This document shows, one piece after another, positions 16,893-25,252 of a DNA stretch of 64,000 bases. The first letter of the stretch is position 1, and every line of letters begins with the position of its first letter. This stretch comes from Caballeronia sp. LZ062. GTDB lineage: Bacteria > Pseudomonadota > Gammaproteobacteria > Burkholderiales > Burkholderiaceae. A program made the translations under genes and the position numbers. Where the stretch lies: NCBI RefSeq assembly GCF_031450785.1, contig NZ_JARTWB010000003.1, forward strand, positions 186,001 through 250,000, in the 5' to 3' direction. Under the pieces are notes generated by a model that was given only the letters and a program-made list of their open reading frames with translations, made no database searches and was not told where the DNA came from.

Positions 16893-18245
16893 ATGAACCC
16901 TGAAGCTCTGAACCCCGATTTGGGCACGCTCACTCAAAGCCGAGCCGCCCGTCCCACAAGCACCGTGCGCCGTGCGGTCACTACTGCAGTACTCGGGCAG
17001 ATCCTCGAGTGGTACGACTTCTTTCTGTATGGAACGGCTGCCGCGCTCGTCCTCGGCAAGCTGTTCTTTCCGGTCGGCACTGATCCGCTCACGGGCACCA
17101 TCGCCGCATTCGGCGGCTTCACGGTCGGCTTCATCGCGCGACCCATCGGCGGCGTGCTATGCGGACATATCGGCGACCGTTACGGCCGCAAGGCCGTGAT
17201 GATGCTCACGCTGCTTACGATGGGTACCGCCACGGTTTTGATGGGCGTTTTGCCGACGTATCAGCAGGTCGGCATTGCGGCGCCCGTGATGCTGGTTCTG
17301 CTGCGCATTCTTCAGGGACTGGCTGCCGGCGGCGAATGGAGCGGCAGTATCTTGCTGATTCATGAGAACGCGCCGCAATCGAAGCGCGGAGCACTTGCGG
17401 CATGGAGCCCCTGTGGCGCAGCACTCGGCTTCGTCCTTTCCACCGGCGCGTTCCTTCTGGTGCAGAACCTGCCGGCGGGCGATTTTCAGAGCTGGGGATG
17501 GCGCCTTCCGTTTCTCGCGAGCGCCGCACTCGTTCTTCTCGGCTTGTGGATGCGCCGCTCGGTCGGAGAAAGCGCCGCATTCGCCGAATTGAAGGCGACA
17601 CGCCACGAAAGCCGCATGCCTGTCATTGAAGTACTGCGCCAATGTCCGCGCGAAGTGCTCACCGTGTTCGGCCTGCGCTTCGGCGAGGGCGCGGCGTCCT
17701 ACCTCTTCTTCGCGTTCTCGATCGCATATGGGCAGTTCCTCGGCATCAAGTCGAGCTGGATTCTGAGCGGTCTGTGCATCTCGATGCTGCTCATGATCCC
17801 CGTGTCGCTCTTCTTCGGCTGGATGACCGACAAGGTCGGACGCAAACCGGTGTATCTCGCCGGCGCTATCGCCATCGTGGTCGTCGCGTGGCCCTACTTC
17901 GCGCTGCTCGGCTCGGGCGAATACTGGAAGGTGGTTGCGGCGCTCGTTCTCGCGAACAGCATCACGCTCGGCATCCTCGAAGGCGCGCAGCCCGCGTTCA
18001 TCAGCGAGATGTTGCCAGTGCATCTGCGCTTCTCGGGACTTGGCATCGGACGCGAAGTCTCTTCCGTACTCGGCGGCGGCCTCTCACCGATGATCGCCAC
18101 CGCGCTGCTCGCCCACTATCACAGCGCCGTGCCCGTCGCCATCTACCTGGGCGTACTGGGCCTCATCGCTGTCGCTGCCACGTTGATCGCACGCGAGACG
18201 TATCCCAAAGCAATGCGCGCCGCGCTTCGTGGCCAGCCCGAATGA
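16893..18245 (+). CDS. MHS-family MFS transporter, probable indole-acetate/aromatic acid uptake
   Basis: A 450-aa, 12-helix major-facilitator protein of the metabolite:H+ symporter type, with ILEWYDFFLYGTAAALVLGKLFFP in the first helix, GHIGDRYGRK between helices 2 and 3, LRILQGLAAGGEWSG in helix 4 and DKVGRKPVY in the central repeat. Relatives carry dicarboxylates, shikimate or aromatic acids. It is the first gene of the plus-strand iac set, 36 nt before iacA, and a paralogue lies at 21784-23094. In known iac clusters of Paraburkholderia two transporter genes accompany the catabolic genes. Uptake of indole-3-acetate is therefore inferred, not shown by residues. Confidence 0.85.
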   Translation: MNPEALNPDLGTLTQSRAARPTSTVRRAVTTAVLGQILEWYDFFLYGTAAALVLGKLFFPVGTDPLTGTIAAFGGFTVGFIARPIGGVLCGHIGDRYGRKAVMMLTLLTMGTATVLMGVLPTYQQVGIAAPVMLVLLRILQGLAAGGEWSGSILLIHENAPQSKRGALAAWSPCGAALGFVLSTGAFLLVQNLPAGDFQSWGWRLPFLASAALVLLGLWMRRSVGESAAFAELKATRHESRMPVIEVLRQCPREVLTVFGLRFGEGAASYLFFAFSIAYGQFLGIKSSWILSGLCISMLLMIPVSLFFGWMTDKVGRKPVYLAGAIAIVVVAWPYFALLGSGEYWKVVAALVLANSITLGILEGAQPAFISEMLPVHLRFSGLGIGREVSSVLGGGLSPMIATALLAHYHSAVPVAIYLGVLGLIAVAATLIARETYPKAMRAALRGQPE

Positions 18246-18281
18246 ATGACACCGACACACATTGACCGAGAGGTATCAGCT

Positions 18282-19472
18282 ATGCAAGCCCTTCAAAGCG
18301 AAGCCATCATCGATTCGCAGAGCGACTATCCCGAGTACGCCGGATCGCTGTCGCTCGATGCGCTGATCGAAGAAGTCGAGCGCCGCCGCGACGAGTTCGA
18401 CGCCCTGTCTCACGTGCCGCGCGACATGGTCGGCAAGATGAAGCGCGCGGGCATCTTCCGCGCGAGCACGCCCAAACGTTTCGGCGGCGACGCACTGCCG
18501 CCTGCGCGCTTCCTCGAGATGCTCGAACGCATTGCGATCGCGGACGGTTCGACCGCATGGGTGGCGGCGTTCGGCTCCGCCAACACGTACCTCGCCTCCC
18601 TGCCAGTCGAGACACAGGCGCAGATCTATGCGACCGGTCCCGATCAGGTTTTCGCGGGCGGCTTGTATCCGCTGCAGAAGGCCGAACGTGCGCCCGGCGG
18701 CTTCCGGGTGTCGGGACAGTGGCGCTTCGCGAGTGGCTGCAAGGGGGCGGACTGGATCGGCGTTGGAATCGGCGGCGTACCCGCCGGCGCGGACGACAAG
18801 AACGCCGGCAAGCCCTTTACTGCCGTCTTCCCCGCGAGCGAAGTCGAGATCGTCGACAACTGGAACGTGGTCGGCATGCAGGGCACGGGCAGCCATGATC
18901 TGCGCCTGAAAGACAAATACGTCGAGGAGCAATGGACCTTCGTGCGCGGCGGCACGGCACTGATCGATGAACCCTTGTACCGGTATCCCGCCGTCGCCTA
19001 TCAGGCGCAGGTGCATGCTGCCGTAAACATCGGCCTGGCGCGCGCTGCGCTCGACTTGCTGGCGGAAATGTCCGGAGTAACGAAGACCACGACCGGCGCG
19101 CCGCGTCTTGCCGATCGCGCCTACTATCGTTCCGGGCTTGCGCAGGCGGAAGCGCAACTGCGCAGCGCGCGGGCATTCTTCTTCGAGTCCGCGGAAGCAT
19201 CGTGGCGCACGGTGCTCGCTGGCGATCCGGTATTACCCGCCGAAGCCAACCTGTTGCGTCTGTCCGCGACGCACGCGGCTCACACCTGCGCCGATATCGT
19301 GATGCAAGCGTACAAGATGGCGGGCATCGGCGCGATCTATCGCGAGAACCGGATGCAACGTCTGGTACGCGATTCGATCGTCGTCACCCAGCACGCGTTC
19401 CTCGGCGAAGGCAACTACGACGCAGCGGGCGCGATCTTCGTCGGCATTCCGCCCGTCACGCCGTATCCCTGA
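18282..19472 (+). CDS. iacA: IacA: indole-3-acetate flavin-dependent monooxygenase (acyl-CoA-dehydrogenase fold)
   Basis: A 396-aa protein of the acyl-CoA dehydrogenase-like group D flavin monooxygenases (HsaA/HpaB-C2 relatives): N-terminal helical domain, GGDALPPARFLEMLERIAIADGSTAWV, a beta domain with GQWRFASGCKGADW, and a C-terminal helix bundle ending ITRL-like QHAFLGEGNYDAAG. In the iac pathway IacA hydroxylates indole-3-acetate at C2 using reduced flavin from IacG, encoded next. The start is the ATG at 18282 with GAGAGG eight bases before; an ATG at 18246, right after the transporter stop, lacks such a site. Assignment rests on family plus complete iac context. Confidence 0.85.
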   Translation: MQALQSEAIIDSQSDYPEYAGSLSLDALIEEVERRRDEFDALSHVPRDMVGKMKRAGIFRASTPKRFGGDALPPARFLEMLERIAIADGSTAWVAAFGSANTYLASLPVETQAQIYATGPDQVFAGGLYPLQKAERAPGGFRVSGQWRFASGCKGADWIGVGIGGVPAGADDKNAGKPFTAVFPASEVEIVDNWNVVGMQGTGSHDLRLKDKYVEEQWTFVRGGTALIDEPLYRYPAVAYQAQVHAAVNIGLARAALDLLAEMSGVTKTTTGAPRLADRAYYRSGLAQAEAQLRSARAFFFESAEASWRTVLAGDPVLPAEANLLRLSATHAAHTCADIVMQAYKMAGIGAIYRENRMQRLVRDSIVVTQHAFLGEGNYDAAGAIFVGIPPVTPYP

Positions 19473-19500
19473 ACCCGCGAACCCCGAAAGGACATCAGCC

Positions 19501-20016
19501 ATGACTCACGATCAAGCGCGCGCGCAGTTTCGCAACGCAATGGCCTCGCTCGGCGCGGCCGTCAACGTCATCACCACCGACGGCCCGCACGGACGATGCG
19601 GTATCACCGCAAGCGCCGTATGTTCGGTGACCGATACGCCACCGACGATGCTCGTCTGCATCAATCAATCGAGCTATGTTCACGACGTGCTGCTCAATAA
19701 CGGCCGAGCGTGCATCAACGTGCTGGGCGCGCACGCGCAGCAACTAGCGCGCGTGTTCGCGGGCATGGACGGATGCTCGATGGACGAACGTTTCGCGCGC
19801 TGCGGCTCGCGGCCGGGCGCACTGGACCTTCCCGTGCTCGACGACGCGATCGCGAGTCTCGAAGGCCGTATCGTCGACAGCAAGAAGGTCGGTTCGCATT
19901 CGGTGCTTTTCGTACAGGTCGAGCACATCGGCTCATGCGAAGACGGCGATGGCCTCGTGTACTTCTGCCGGCAGTTTCATCGGCTCGCGCGGGCAGCATC
20001 CTGCGAGGCGGCGTGA
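19501..20016 (+). CDS. iacG: IacG: flavin reductase
   Basis: A 171-aa flavin reductase of the HpaC/FMN-binding split-barrel family, with RNAMASLGAAVNVITTDGPHGRCGITASAVCSVTD, PPTMLVCINQSSYVHDVLLNN and ACINVLG. It reduces FMN or FAD with NAD(P)H and passes it to the monooxygenase IacA. It follows iacA by 28 nt with AAAGGA in front of the ATG, and its stop is 2 nt before the next gene. Catalytic pairing with IacA is inferred from adjacency, as in described iac clusters. Confidence 0.87.
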   Translation: MTHDQARAQFRNAMASLGAAVNVITTDGPHGRCGITASAVCSVTDTPPTMLVCINQSSYVHDVLLNNGRACINVLGAHAQQLARVFAGMDGCSMDERFARCGSRPGALDLPVLDDAIASLEGRIVDSKKVGSHSVLFVQVEHIGSCEDGDGLVYFCRQFHRLARAASCEAA

Positions 20017-20018
20017 CG

Positions 20019-20693
20019 ATGCAAATCTGCCTGTTCCTCATAGGTCCAAGCGGACGAGAATCGCTAGCCGATAGTGCGCAGTTTCAGGACATCGAAGGCT
20101 TGCGCAAACTGATCGTGCACGAGCCGATCATCCAACCGGTCGATCCGCGCATTGCGCCGGCGGCCGATGCGCCTTCGTGCGTCCTGCAGCTCTATTTCGA
20201 TGAACTCGCCACCCTCGAAGCGGCCGCGAGCCGCGATGGGCCTGTGCACCGCGCACTGCGAGCACAGCCGTTAGCGAAGCGCTTCACGCAGCAAGTCATG
20301 GCGGTGCGAGCCCTCGTGTTACCCACGCCGGGACGCGAAACGCGCGCACAGCGGTGTACGTATCTCGTCGCGTACGAAGGCCCGGCCGAAGACTTCGACA
20401 CATGGCTCGCGCACTACCTCCAGCATCACGCGCCGCTGATGTCGACGTTGCCCGCACTGCGCGAGCTGGAGATTTATACGCGCATCGAAAGCACCATCGG
20501 TTTGCCTTGCGCGCGCGCGGATGCGATGCAGCGCAACAAGGTCGTCTTCGACGACGCGTCCGCCCTCGCCGACGCGCTGGCTTCGCCAGTGCGCGACCTG
20601 ATGCGCCGCGACTTCCATGCTTTGCCGCCCTACGAAGGAGGCACGCCGCATTTTGCAATGCGCAGCACATACGGTAACCTCGCCACACATTGA
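20019..20693 (+). CDS. EthD-like protein of unknown function in the iac cluster
   Basis: A 224-aa protein beginning MQICLFLIGPSGRE. The second half has an EthD/dabb-type stretch: TYLVAYEGPAEDFDTWLAHYLQHHAPLM followed by LPALRELEIYTRI. The first half is a more divergent copy, suggesting a fused pair of ferredoxin-like alpha+beta domains. EthD-like proteins are often small accessory factors or isomerase-like enzymes of oxygenase systems. It sits 2 nt after iacG, so it is cotranscribed with iacA and iacG. I do not know its reaction. Frame extension upstream to 19710 overlaps iacG and is not coding. Confidence 0.7.
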   Translation: MQICLFLIGPSGRESLADSAQFQDIEGLRKLIVHEPIIQPVDPRIAPAADAPSCVLQLYFDELATLEAAASRDGPVHRALRAQPLAKRFTQQVMAVRALVLPTPGRETRAQRCTYLVAYEGPAEDFDTWLAHYLQHHAPLMSTLPALRELEIYTRIESTIGLPCARADAMQRNKVVFDDASALADALASPVRDLMRRDFHALPPYEGGTPHFAMRSTYGNLATH

Positions 20694-20735
20694 TCGCTGC
20701 ATGGCGGACCATGCGCTCGTTCGTGAGTCAACCGT

Positions 20736-21656
20736 ATGACGAAGCTGAACCTCGGTCTCGCCGATCTGAACTTGCTGCGCGTATTCCTTGCCATCTGGGA
20801 TCTGCGCAGCCTCACCGCCGCCGGCGACCGTCTCGAGTTGACGCAGCCTGCGGTCAGCCACGCGCTGCGGCGCCTACGCACGATCTTCAATGATCCGCTC
20901 TTCGTGCGCACGCCCACCGGCATGGTGCCGACCGATGCGGCGCATCGGTTGTACCCACCGCTCGCGAAGGCCTTATCGATCATCAACGAGGCGGTCCAGC
21001 AGCTTGCCAGGTTCGATCCTGCGACGGCGCGGCGCGTCTTTCGCATCTCGATGTCGGACATGTCGGAGTTCTTTTTTCTGCCACCGCTCCTCGCATTGCT
21101 CGATCGCGAGGCGCGCGGCATTCGAATCGAAGTCGTCAATGTTCCGGTGGAATCCGTGAGCGCAGCCATGCGCGCGGGAGAGATCGATCTTGCTCTGGGT
21201 TACGTGCCGGGTCTCGACGAGGGGTGCATGAGCCAGACCTTATTCGTCGACGAGCATGTCTGCGTGGTGCGCGCCAACCACCCCTTGGGCAAGTCGCGGC
21301 CCACGCGCGAGGACCTGGCCGCCTTGCGCTACGTCTACGCGAGCACCAGCGCGACGGGCCATCGCATGGTCGAGCAATGGCTCGACGAGCTCAATTTCAA
21401 GCGCGATGTCGTGGTCCGGCTGCCGCATTTCGTCGTGGCACCCGAAATCGTGATGAACACGGACCTCGCCGTAATCTTCCCGAAGAGCATTGCGCGGCGC
21501 TTCAACCGTGGCAAGGCATTTCGCATTCTGCCCTTGCCGTTCGCTCTGCCGCCCATCGAAATACAGATTCACTCGCACACTCAGTTTGCCAACGATCCTG
21601 GCGTCGCGTGGTTGCGGGAGACCATCTCCGAGATGTTCCGTCAGCCCGAGGAGTGA
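20736..21656 (+). CDS. LysR-type transcriptional regulator (NodD-like), iac cluster
   Basis: A 306-aa LysR-type regulator. The helix-turn-helix is in LNLLRVFLAIWDLRSLTAAGDRLELTQPAVSHALRRLRTIFNDPLF (residues ~10-55), followed by the linker and an effector domain with the NodD-type RVFRISMSDMSEFFFLPPLLALL. It belongs to the same subfamily as the regulator at 24163-25083. It follows the EthD-like gene by 42 nt on the same strand. A role as activator of iac genes in response to indole acetate or an intermediate is likely from position. Such regulators often need an inducer and bind T-N11-A sites. Confidence 0.85.
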   Translation: MTKLNLGLADLNLLRVFLAIWDLRSLTAAGDRLELTQPAVSHALRRLRTIFNDPLFVRTPTGMVPTDAAHRLYPPLAKALSIINEAVQQLARFDPATARRVFRISMSDMSEFFFLPPLLALLDREARGIRIEVVNVPVESVSAAMRAGEIDLALGYVPGLDEGCMSQTLFVDEHVCVVRANHPLGKSRPTREDLAALRYVYASTSATGHRMVEQWLDELNFKRDVVVRLPHFVVAPEIVMNTDLAVIFPKSIARRFNRGKAFRILPLPFALPPIEIQIHSHTQFANDPGVAWLRETISEMFRQPEE

Positions 21657-21783
21657 CGTTCATTTGCTGCGCTGATATCACGACGTCTTTTCGGCGAATT
21701 TGACGACGGTCGGACTCGCCTCGACACTGTTTGCCATGCGAAGCCTTCGAGGCCGCAGTCCTACTCTTTCGATGCGAGCAGAC

Positions 21784-23094
21784 ATGGCAACAGTTCCTAC
21801 CCCGACCGCCGCAACCAGCGCAGCAATGCCGGACCGCGCCCTCAAACGTATCGTGATTGCGTCGGTCGCGGGCAATGCGATGGAGTGGTACGACTTCTTC
21901 GTCTATGGCACAGCGGCCGCGCTCGTATTCGGCAAGCTGTTCTTCCCGGCGAGCGCCGATCCGCTGATCGGTACGCTCGGCGCGTTCGCTGCGTTCGCAA
22001 TGGGCTTCGTCGCGCGGCCGCTCGGCGGTATCGCGTTCGGCCATATAGGCGACCGTTACGGACGGCGCGCGTCGCTCGTCTGGACGCTGCTTATCATGGG
22101 CTTTGCGACCTTCGGCATCGGCCTGTTGCCGACTTACGATCACGTGGGTCTTTGGGCTCCAGTTGCGCTCGTCGCACTTCGCCTCTTGCAAGGTGTTGCG
22201 TCCGGCGGCGAATGGGGTGGAGGCGTACTGATGATCAGCGAGAACGCGCCTCCCGAGAAACGCGGCTATTACGCCGCGTGGAGTCAGCTCGGCGTGGGTG
22301 GCGGTTTCGTGCTGTCCTCTGCCGCGTTCCTCGCGGTGCAGGCGTTGCCGCACGAGCAGTTCATCTCCTGGGGATGGCGTCTGCCCTTCCTCGCGAGCAT
22401 CGTGATCTTTGCACTCGGCGTCTACATTCGCCACAGCCTGCCGGAGAGCCGCGACTTCGAGAACGCGGAAGAAGCGGGCAAGACATCGCACATGCCGGTG
22501 CTCGAAGCCATCAAGCGTCATCCGAAGGAAATCCTGGTAGCGATGGGCCTGCGTGTCGCGGAAAACGGCGGCGCCTATATCTTCCTCGCGTTCTCGCTCG
22601 TGTACGGCAAGTTCATCGGCATTCCCAATTCGACGATGCTTACCGGCGTCATGCTTGCCATGATCGTCGAAATGATAGCGATGGTGCTGTGGGGCAAGCT
22701 CTCCGATCACATCGGACGCAAGCCTGTGTACATGATCGGCGCGGCTTCGCTTGCGGTGATGGCCTTCCCGTTTTTCTGGCTGCTCGACACGCATGCGACC
22801 CCGCTCATCTGGCTCGCACTGGTGCTCGGCACTGCCGTCTGTCACGGCGCGATGATCGGCACCTTGCCTGCGCTCGTCGGCGAGTTGTTCAGTACGGAAG
22901 TGCGCTACTCCGGCGTCGCTCTCGGGCATGAGGTGGCCTCGATTTTCGCAGGCGGTCTGTCGCCGCTGCTCGCCACCGCGTTGCTGTCGCACTATCACGC
23001 GTCCTGGCCTGTCGCCGTGTTCCTCATCGTGCTTAGTCTCATTACGGTCGTCACGCTGCGCTTCACGCGCGAAACGCGCCATCAGTCACATTGA
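21784..23094 (+). CDS. MHS-family MFS transporter, second copy in iac cluster
   Basis: A 436-aa 12-helix transporter closely related to the one at 16893-18245: AMEWYDFFVYGTAAALVFGKLFFP, GHIGDRYGRRASL, LRLLQGVASGGEWGG and DHIGRKPVYMIG. The two likely arose by duplication and may differ in substrate, for instance indole acetate against a downstream acid. The ATG at 21784 gives a normal N-terminus (MATVPTPTAATSAAM); an ATG four codons earlier is possible and the frame is open to 21700. The ribosome site is weak. It is followed by 94 bp with the 14-bp motif shared with iacC, then iacF. Confidence 0.83.
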   Translation: MATVPTPTAATSAAMPDRALKRIVIASVAGNAMEWYDFFVYGTAAALVFGKLFFPASADPLIGTLGAFAAFAMGFVARPLGGIAFGHIGDRYGRRASLVWTLLIMGFATFGIGLLPTYDHVGLWAPVALVALRLLQGVASGGEWGGGVLMISENAPPEKRGYYAAWSQLGVGGGFVLSSAAFLAVQALPHEQFISWGWRLPFLASIVIFALGVYIRHSLPESRDFENAEEAGKTSHMPVLEAIKRHPKEILVAMGLRVAENGGAYIFLAFSLVYGKFIGIPNSTMLTGVMLAMIVEMIAMVLWGKLSDHIGRKPVYMIGAASLAVMAFPFFWLLDTHATPLIWLALVLGTAVCHGAMIGTLPALVGELFSTEVRYSGVALGHEVASIFAGGLSPLLATALLSHYHASWPVAVFLIVLSLITVVTLRFTRETRHQSH

Positions 23095-23106
23095 TTCGAT
23101 ACCGCA

Positions 23107-23120
23107 TTTTTAATCGATTT
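23107..23120. promoter_or_regulatory. 14-bp motif upstream of iacF (copy 1)
   Basis: TTTTTAATCGATTT, with the palindromic core AATCGATT, 68 nt before the iacF start. An identical 14-mer occurs at 25127-25140 upstream of iacC. It is probably a binding site for one of the two LysR regulators. Confidence 0.55.
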
Positions 23121-23188
23121 TGCTTATTCGACGGCTGGTACTACTATCGACGCACGGTTTCAGGAAACACCTCGAAAGGAAGGCGATC

Positions 23189-24157
23189 ATGCAAGCTCAC
23201 ACCGTGAAAGTCCGAGTCGACGCGTTGCGCGAGGAAGCGCATGGCGTGCGGTCGTTCAGCGTCTCAAGAATCGACGGCGCGCCGTTCGAACCCTACGAGC
23301 CGGGTGCGCATATCGACGTCACCAGTCCCTCGGGCGTGACACGGCAGTATTCGCTTTGCGGCGATCCCGCCTGTCTCGAGACGCAGGTCTTCGCGGTGAA
23401 GAAGGAAGAACAGTCGCGCGGCGGTTCTCGTTCGCTTCACGAGGAAGTGACCGTGGGCACTGAACTGGCCGTCGGCGCGCCGCGCAATCTCTTCCAACTC
23501 GACCCGGCGGCAAGCGAGCACATTCTCATTGCGGCGGGCATCGGCATCACGCCATTGCTGTCGATGGCGTATCGGCTGGTTGCGAGCAACGCGCGCTTCA
23601 CGCTGCACTACTTCGCGCGCAGCGAGGCGCACGCGGCTTTCATGACGCTGCTGACGCGCGCCCCGTTCAGTGCCCACGTGAAACTGCATTACGGCGTTGA
23701 GCGCAACCAACAGCGCAGCAAGCTCGCCGAATGTATCAGCGATGCCGGTCCTGACGCGCATGTCTACACGTGCGGCCCGAGTGCATTCATGGATGCTGTG
23801 GTGGAGACGGCACAAGCTCGCCTGCCTGCGAATGCGATTCATCTCGAGCGCTTCAAGGCCGAGCCCACCGTAGAGGCCGAAGCATCGCTGGACAGCTTCG
23901 AGGTAGAACTAGCCAGCACCGGACAAACGGTTCGCGTGGACAAGAGTACGTCGATCGTCGACGCACTCGCCGCGATCGGCGTCGAAGTGGATACGTCGTG
24001 CGGCGAAGGGGTGTGCGGTACGTGCATGGTCGACGTCGTGAGCGGCGAACCCGAACATCGCGATCACTGTCTGAGCAAAGCGGAACGCGCGAGCAACACG
24101 GTGATCTGCTGCTGCGTGTCGCGTTCTCGTTCGCCTGTGCTGGTGCTCGATCTCTGA
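23189..24157 (+). CDS. iacF: IacF: ferredoxin reductase with C-terminal 2Fe-2S domain
   Basis: A 322-aa phthalate-dioxygenase-reductase-type protein. Order: FMN-binding barrel (YEPGAHIDV, RQYSLCGDP), NAD(P)H-binding domain (AAGIGITPLLSMA, YTCGPSAFMDAV) and a plant-type 2Fe-2S ferredoxin at the C-terminus with Cys ligands in TSCGEGVCGTCMVDV plus a later Cys in RDHCLS. It passes electrons from NAD(P)H to the Rieske oxygenase IacCD. The ATG at 23189 follows GAAAGGAAGG, a strong ribosome site; the frame extends to 23120 without such support. It is convergent with the LysR gene, 5 nt apart. An iacF role is inferred from the neighbours. Confidence 0.87.
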   Translation: MQAHTVKVRVDALREEAHGVRSFSVSRIDGAPFEPYEPGAHIDVTSPSGVTRQYSLCGDPACLETQVFAVKKEEQSRGGSRSLHEEVTVGTELAVGAPRNLFQLDPAASEHILIAAGIGITPLLSMAYRLVASNARFTLHYFARSEAHAAFMTLLTRAPFSAHVKLHYGVERNQQRSKLAECISDAGPDAHVYTCGPSAFMDAVVETAQARLPANAIHLERFKAEPTVEAEASLDSFEVELASTGQTVRVDKSTSIVDALAAIGVEVDTSCGEGVCGTCMVDVVSGEPEHRDHCLSKAERASNTVICCCVSRSRSPVLVLDL

Positions 24158-24162
24158 CGAGA

Positions 24163-25083
24163 TCACATTTTCTTGAAGCTCGCGAGGGTGTCGGTCATCA
24201 GGCTGCGCATCCACGCAAGGCCTTCGTCTTCGTGGAAGTGCTCGTGCCAGTGCATCGTCACGGCCACTCTCGGCAGCGGCACCGGCATCGCGTAGATGCG
24301 GAACGCGTCGCCTCGATTGAGAATATGTGCGAGCTTTTCCGGCAGCGTGGCGAACAGGTCCGTTGCGGCCAGCACGCCGGGCACCGCGACGAAATGCGGC
24401 AACGCCAGTGCGATATTGCGCCCGACGCCTTGTCCGCGCAGCGCGTCGTCCAGCGCGTCATGGCTGTGCTCAAGCGAGCGAACCTGGACGTGTGAAGCCG
24501 CAAGAAAGTGCTCGAGCTTGAGCTTGTTGCCCGCGGGCAGATCGTCGCGTTCGCGCGTCATGCACACATACGATTCCTCGAAGAGCACGCAATGGCGCGT
24601 GCGCGGCAACAGCGACGGCAAGTTCCCGATCGCAAAATCCAGCCGACTCGAGCGCAACGCCTCTTCTATCTGTTCAATGGGCAATGGCTCGACGACCAGC
24701 TTTGCGCGCGGCGCGGCGTCGTGTAACGCGGCGCAGATCGCGGGGAGATACGCCATCTCTCCCGCATCGGACAGCGACAGGCGAAATGTCCGCGTGCTCG
24801 TGGCCGGATCGAAGCGCTCGGCGTAACGCAACGCCTGCCGCACCGTGTCGAGCGCGCGTCCCACGATCTCGGCCAACTCCAGCGCGACGGGCGTGGGCTG
24901 CATGCCCGCCCGCGTGCGGATGAACAGTGTGTCGTCGAACAAGGTTCGCAATCGTCCGAGCGAATAGCTGACCGCCGGTTGAGAGAGCGCGAGCCGCTCG
25001 CCTGCGCGCGTCAGGCTGCGCTCTTCCACGATAGCCTGGAAAACGCGCAGAAGATTGAGATCGATGTGGTCGATAGAGGTCAT
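24163..25083 (-). CDS. LysR-type transcriptional regulator, divergent from iacC
   Basis: A 306-aa LysR-type regulator: helix-turn-helix in LNLLRVFQAIVEERSLTRAGERLALSQPAVSYSLGRLRTLFDDTLF, then a NodD-like effector domain (STRTFRLSLSDAGEMAYLPAICAAL). It is transcribed away from iacC with 169 bp between the two starts, the classical layout for a LysR regulator and its target. The shared 14-bp motif lies 43 nt upstream of this gene and also upstream of iacF, suggesting it controls both. The ATG at 25083 starts right before the conserved domain; upstream frame to 25197 lies in the promoter region. Confidence 0.87.
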   Translation of the reverse strand: MTSIDHIDLNLLRVFQAIVEERSLTRAGERLALSQPAVSYSLGRLRTLFDDTLFIRTRAGMQPTPVALELAEIVGRALDTVRQALRYAERFDPATSTRTFRLSLSDAGEMAYLPAICAALHDAAPRAKLVVEPLPIEQIEEALRSSRLDFAIGNLPSLLPRTRHCVLFEESYVCMTRERDDLPAGNKLKLEHFLAASHVQVRSLEHSHDALDDALRGQGVGRNIALALPHFVAVPGVLAATDLFATLPEKLAHILNRGDAFRIYAMPVPLPRVAVTMHWHEHFHEDEGLAWMRSLMTDTLASFKKM

Positions 25084-25126
25084 GGCGGACAGTTCCAGAT
25101 ATCGGCCGCACTTATCGAGCGACCCG

Positions 25127-25140
25127 TTTTTAATCGATTT
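25127..25140. promoter_or_regulatory. 14-bp motif in the lysR-iacC divergent promoter (copy 2)
   Basis: TTTTTAATCGATTT, identical to the sequence at 23107-23120, 112 nt before the iacC ATG and 43 nt before the lysR ATG. Its palindromic core AATCGATT fits a dimeric regulator. Confidence 0.55.
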
Positions 25141-25252
25141 GACGCATGATCTTCGAAAAGCGAGACTGATGTCAACGAGAGGATGCGCCGAGTGCACGGC
25201 CAGGCTCGTATTAGTCGCTCAATCAGCCACTCAACTTCTCCCCAGGAATACG

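Noticed and set aside
21502..23082. 526-codon minus-strand open frame opposite the second MHS transporter
   Set aside because: Antisense shadow, rich in Arg, Glu and His, with no recognisable domain.
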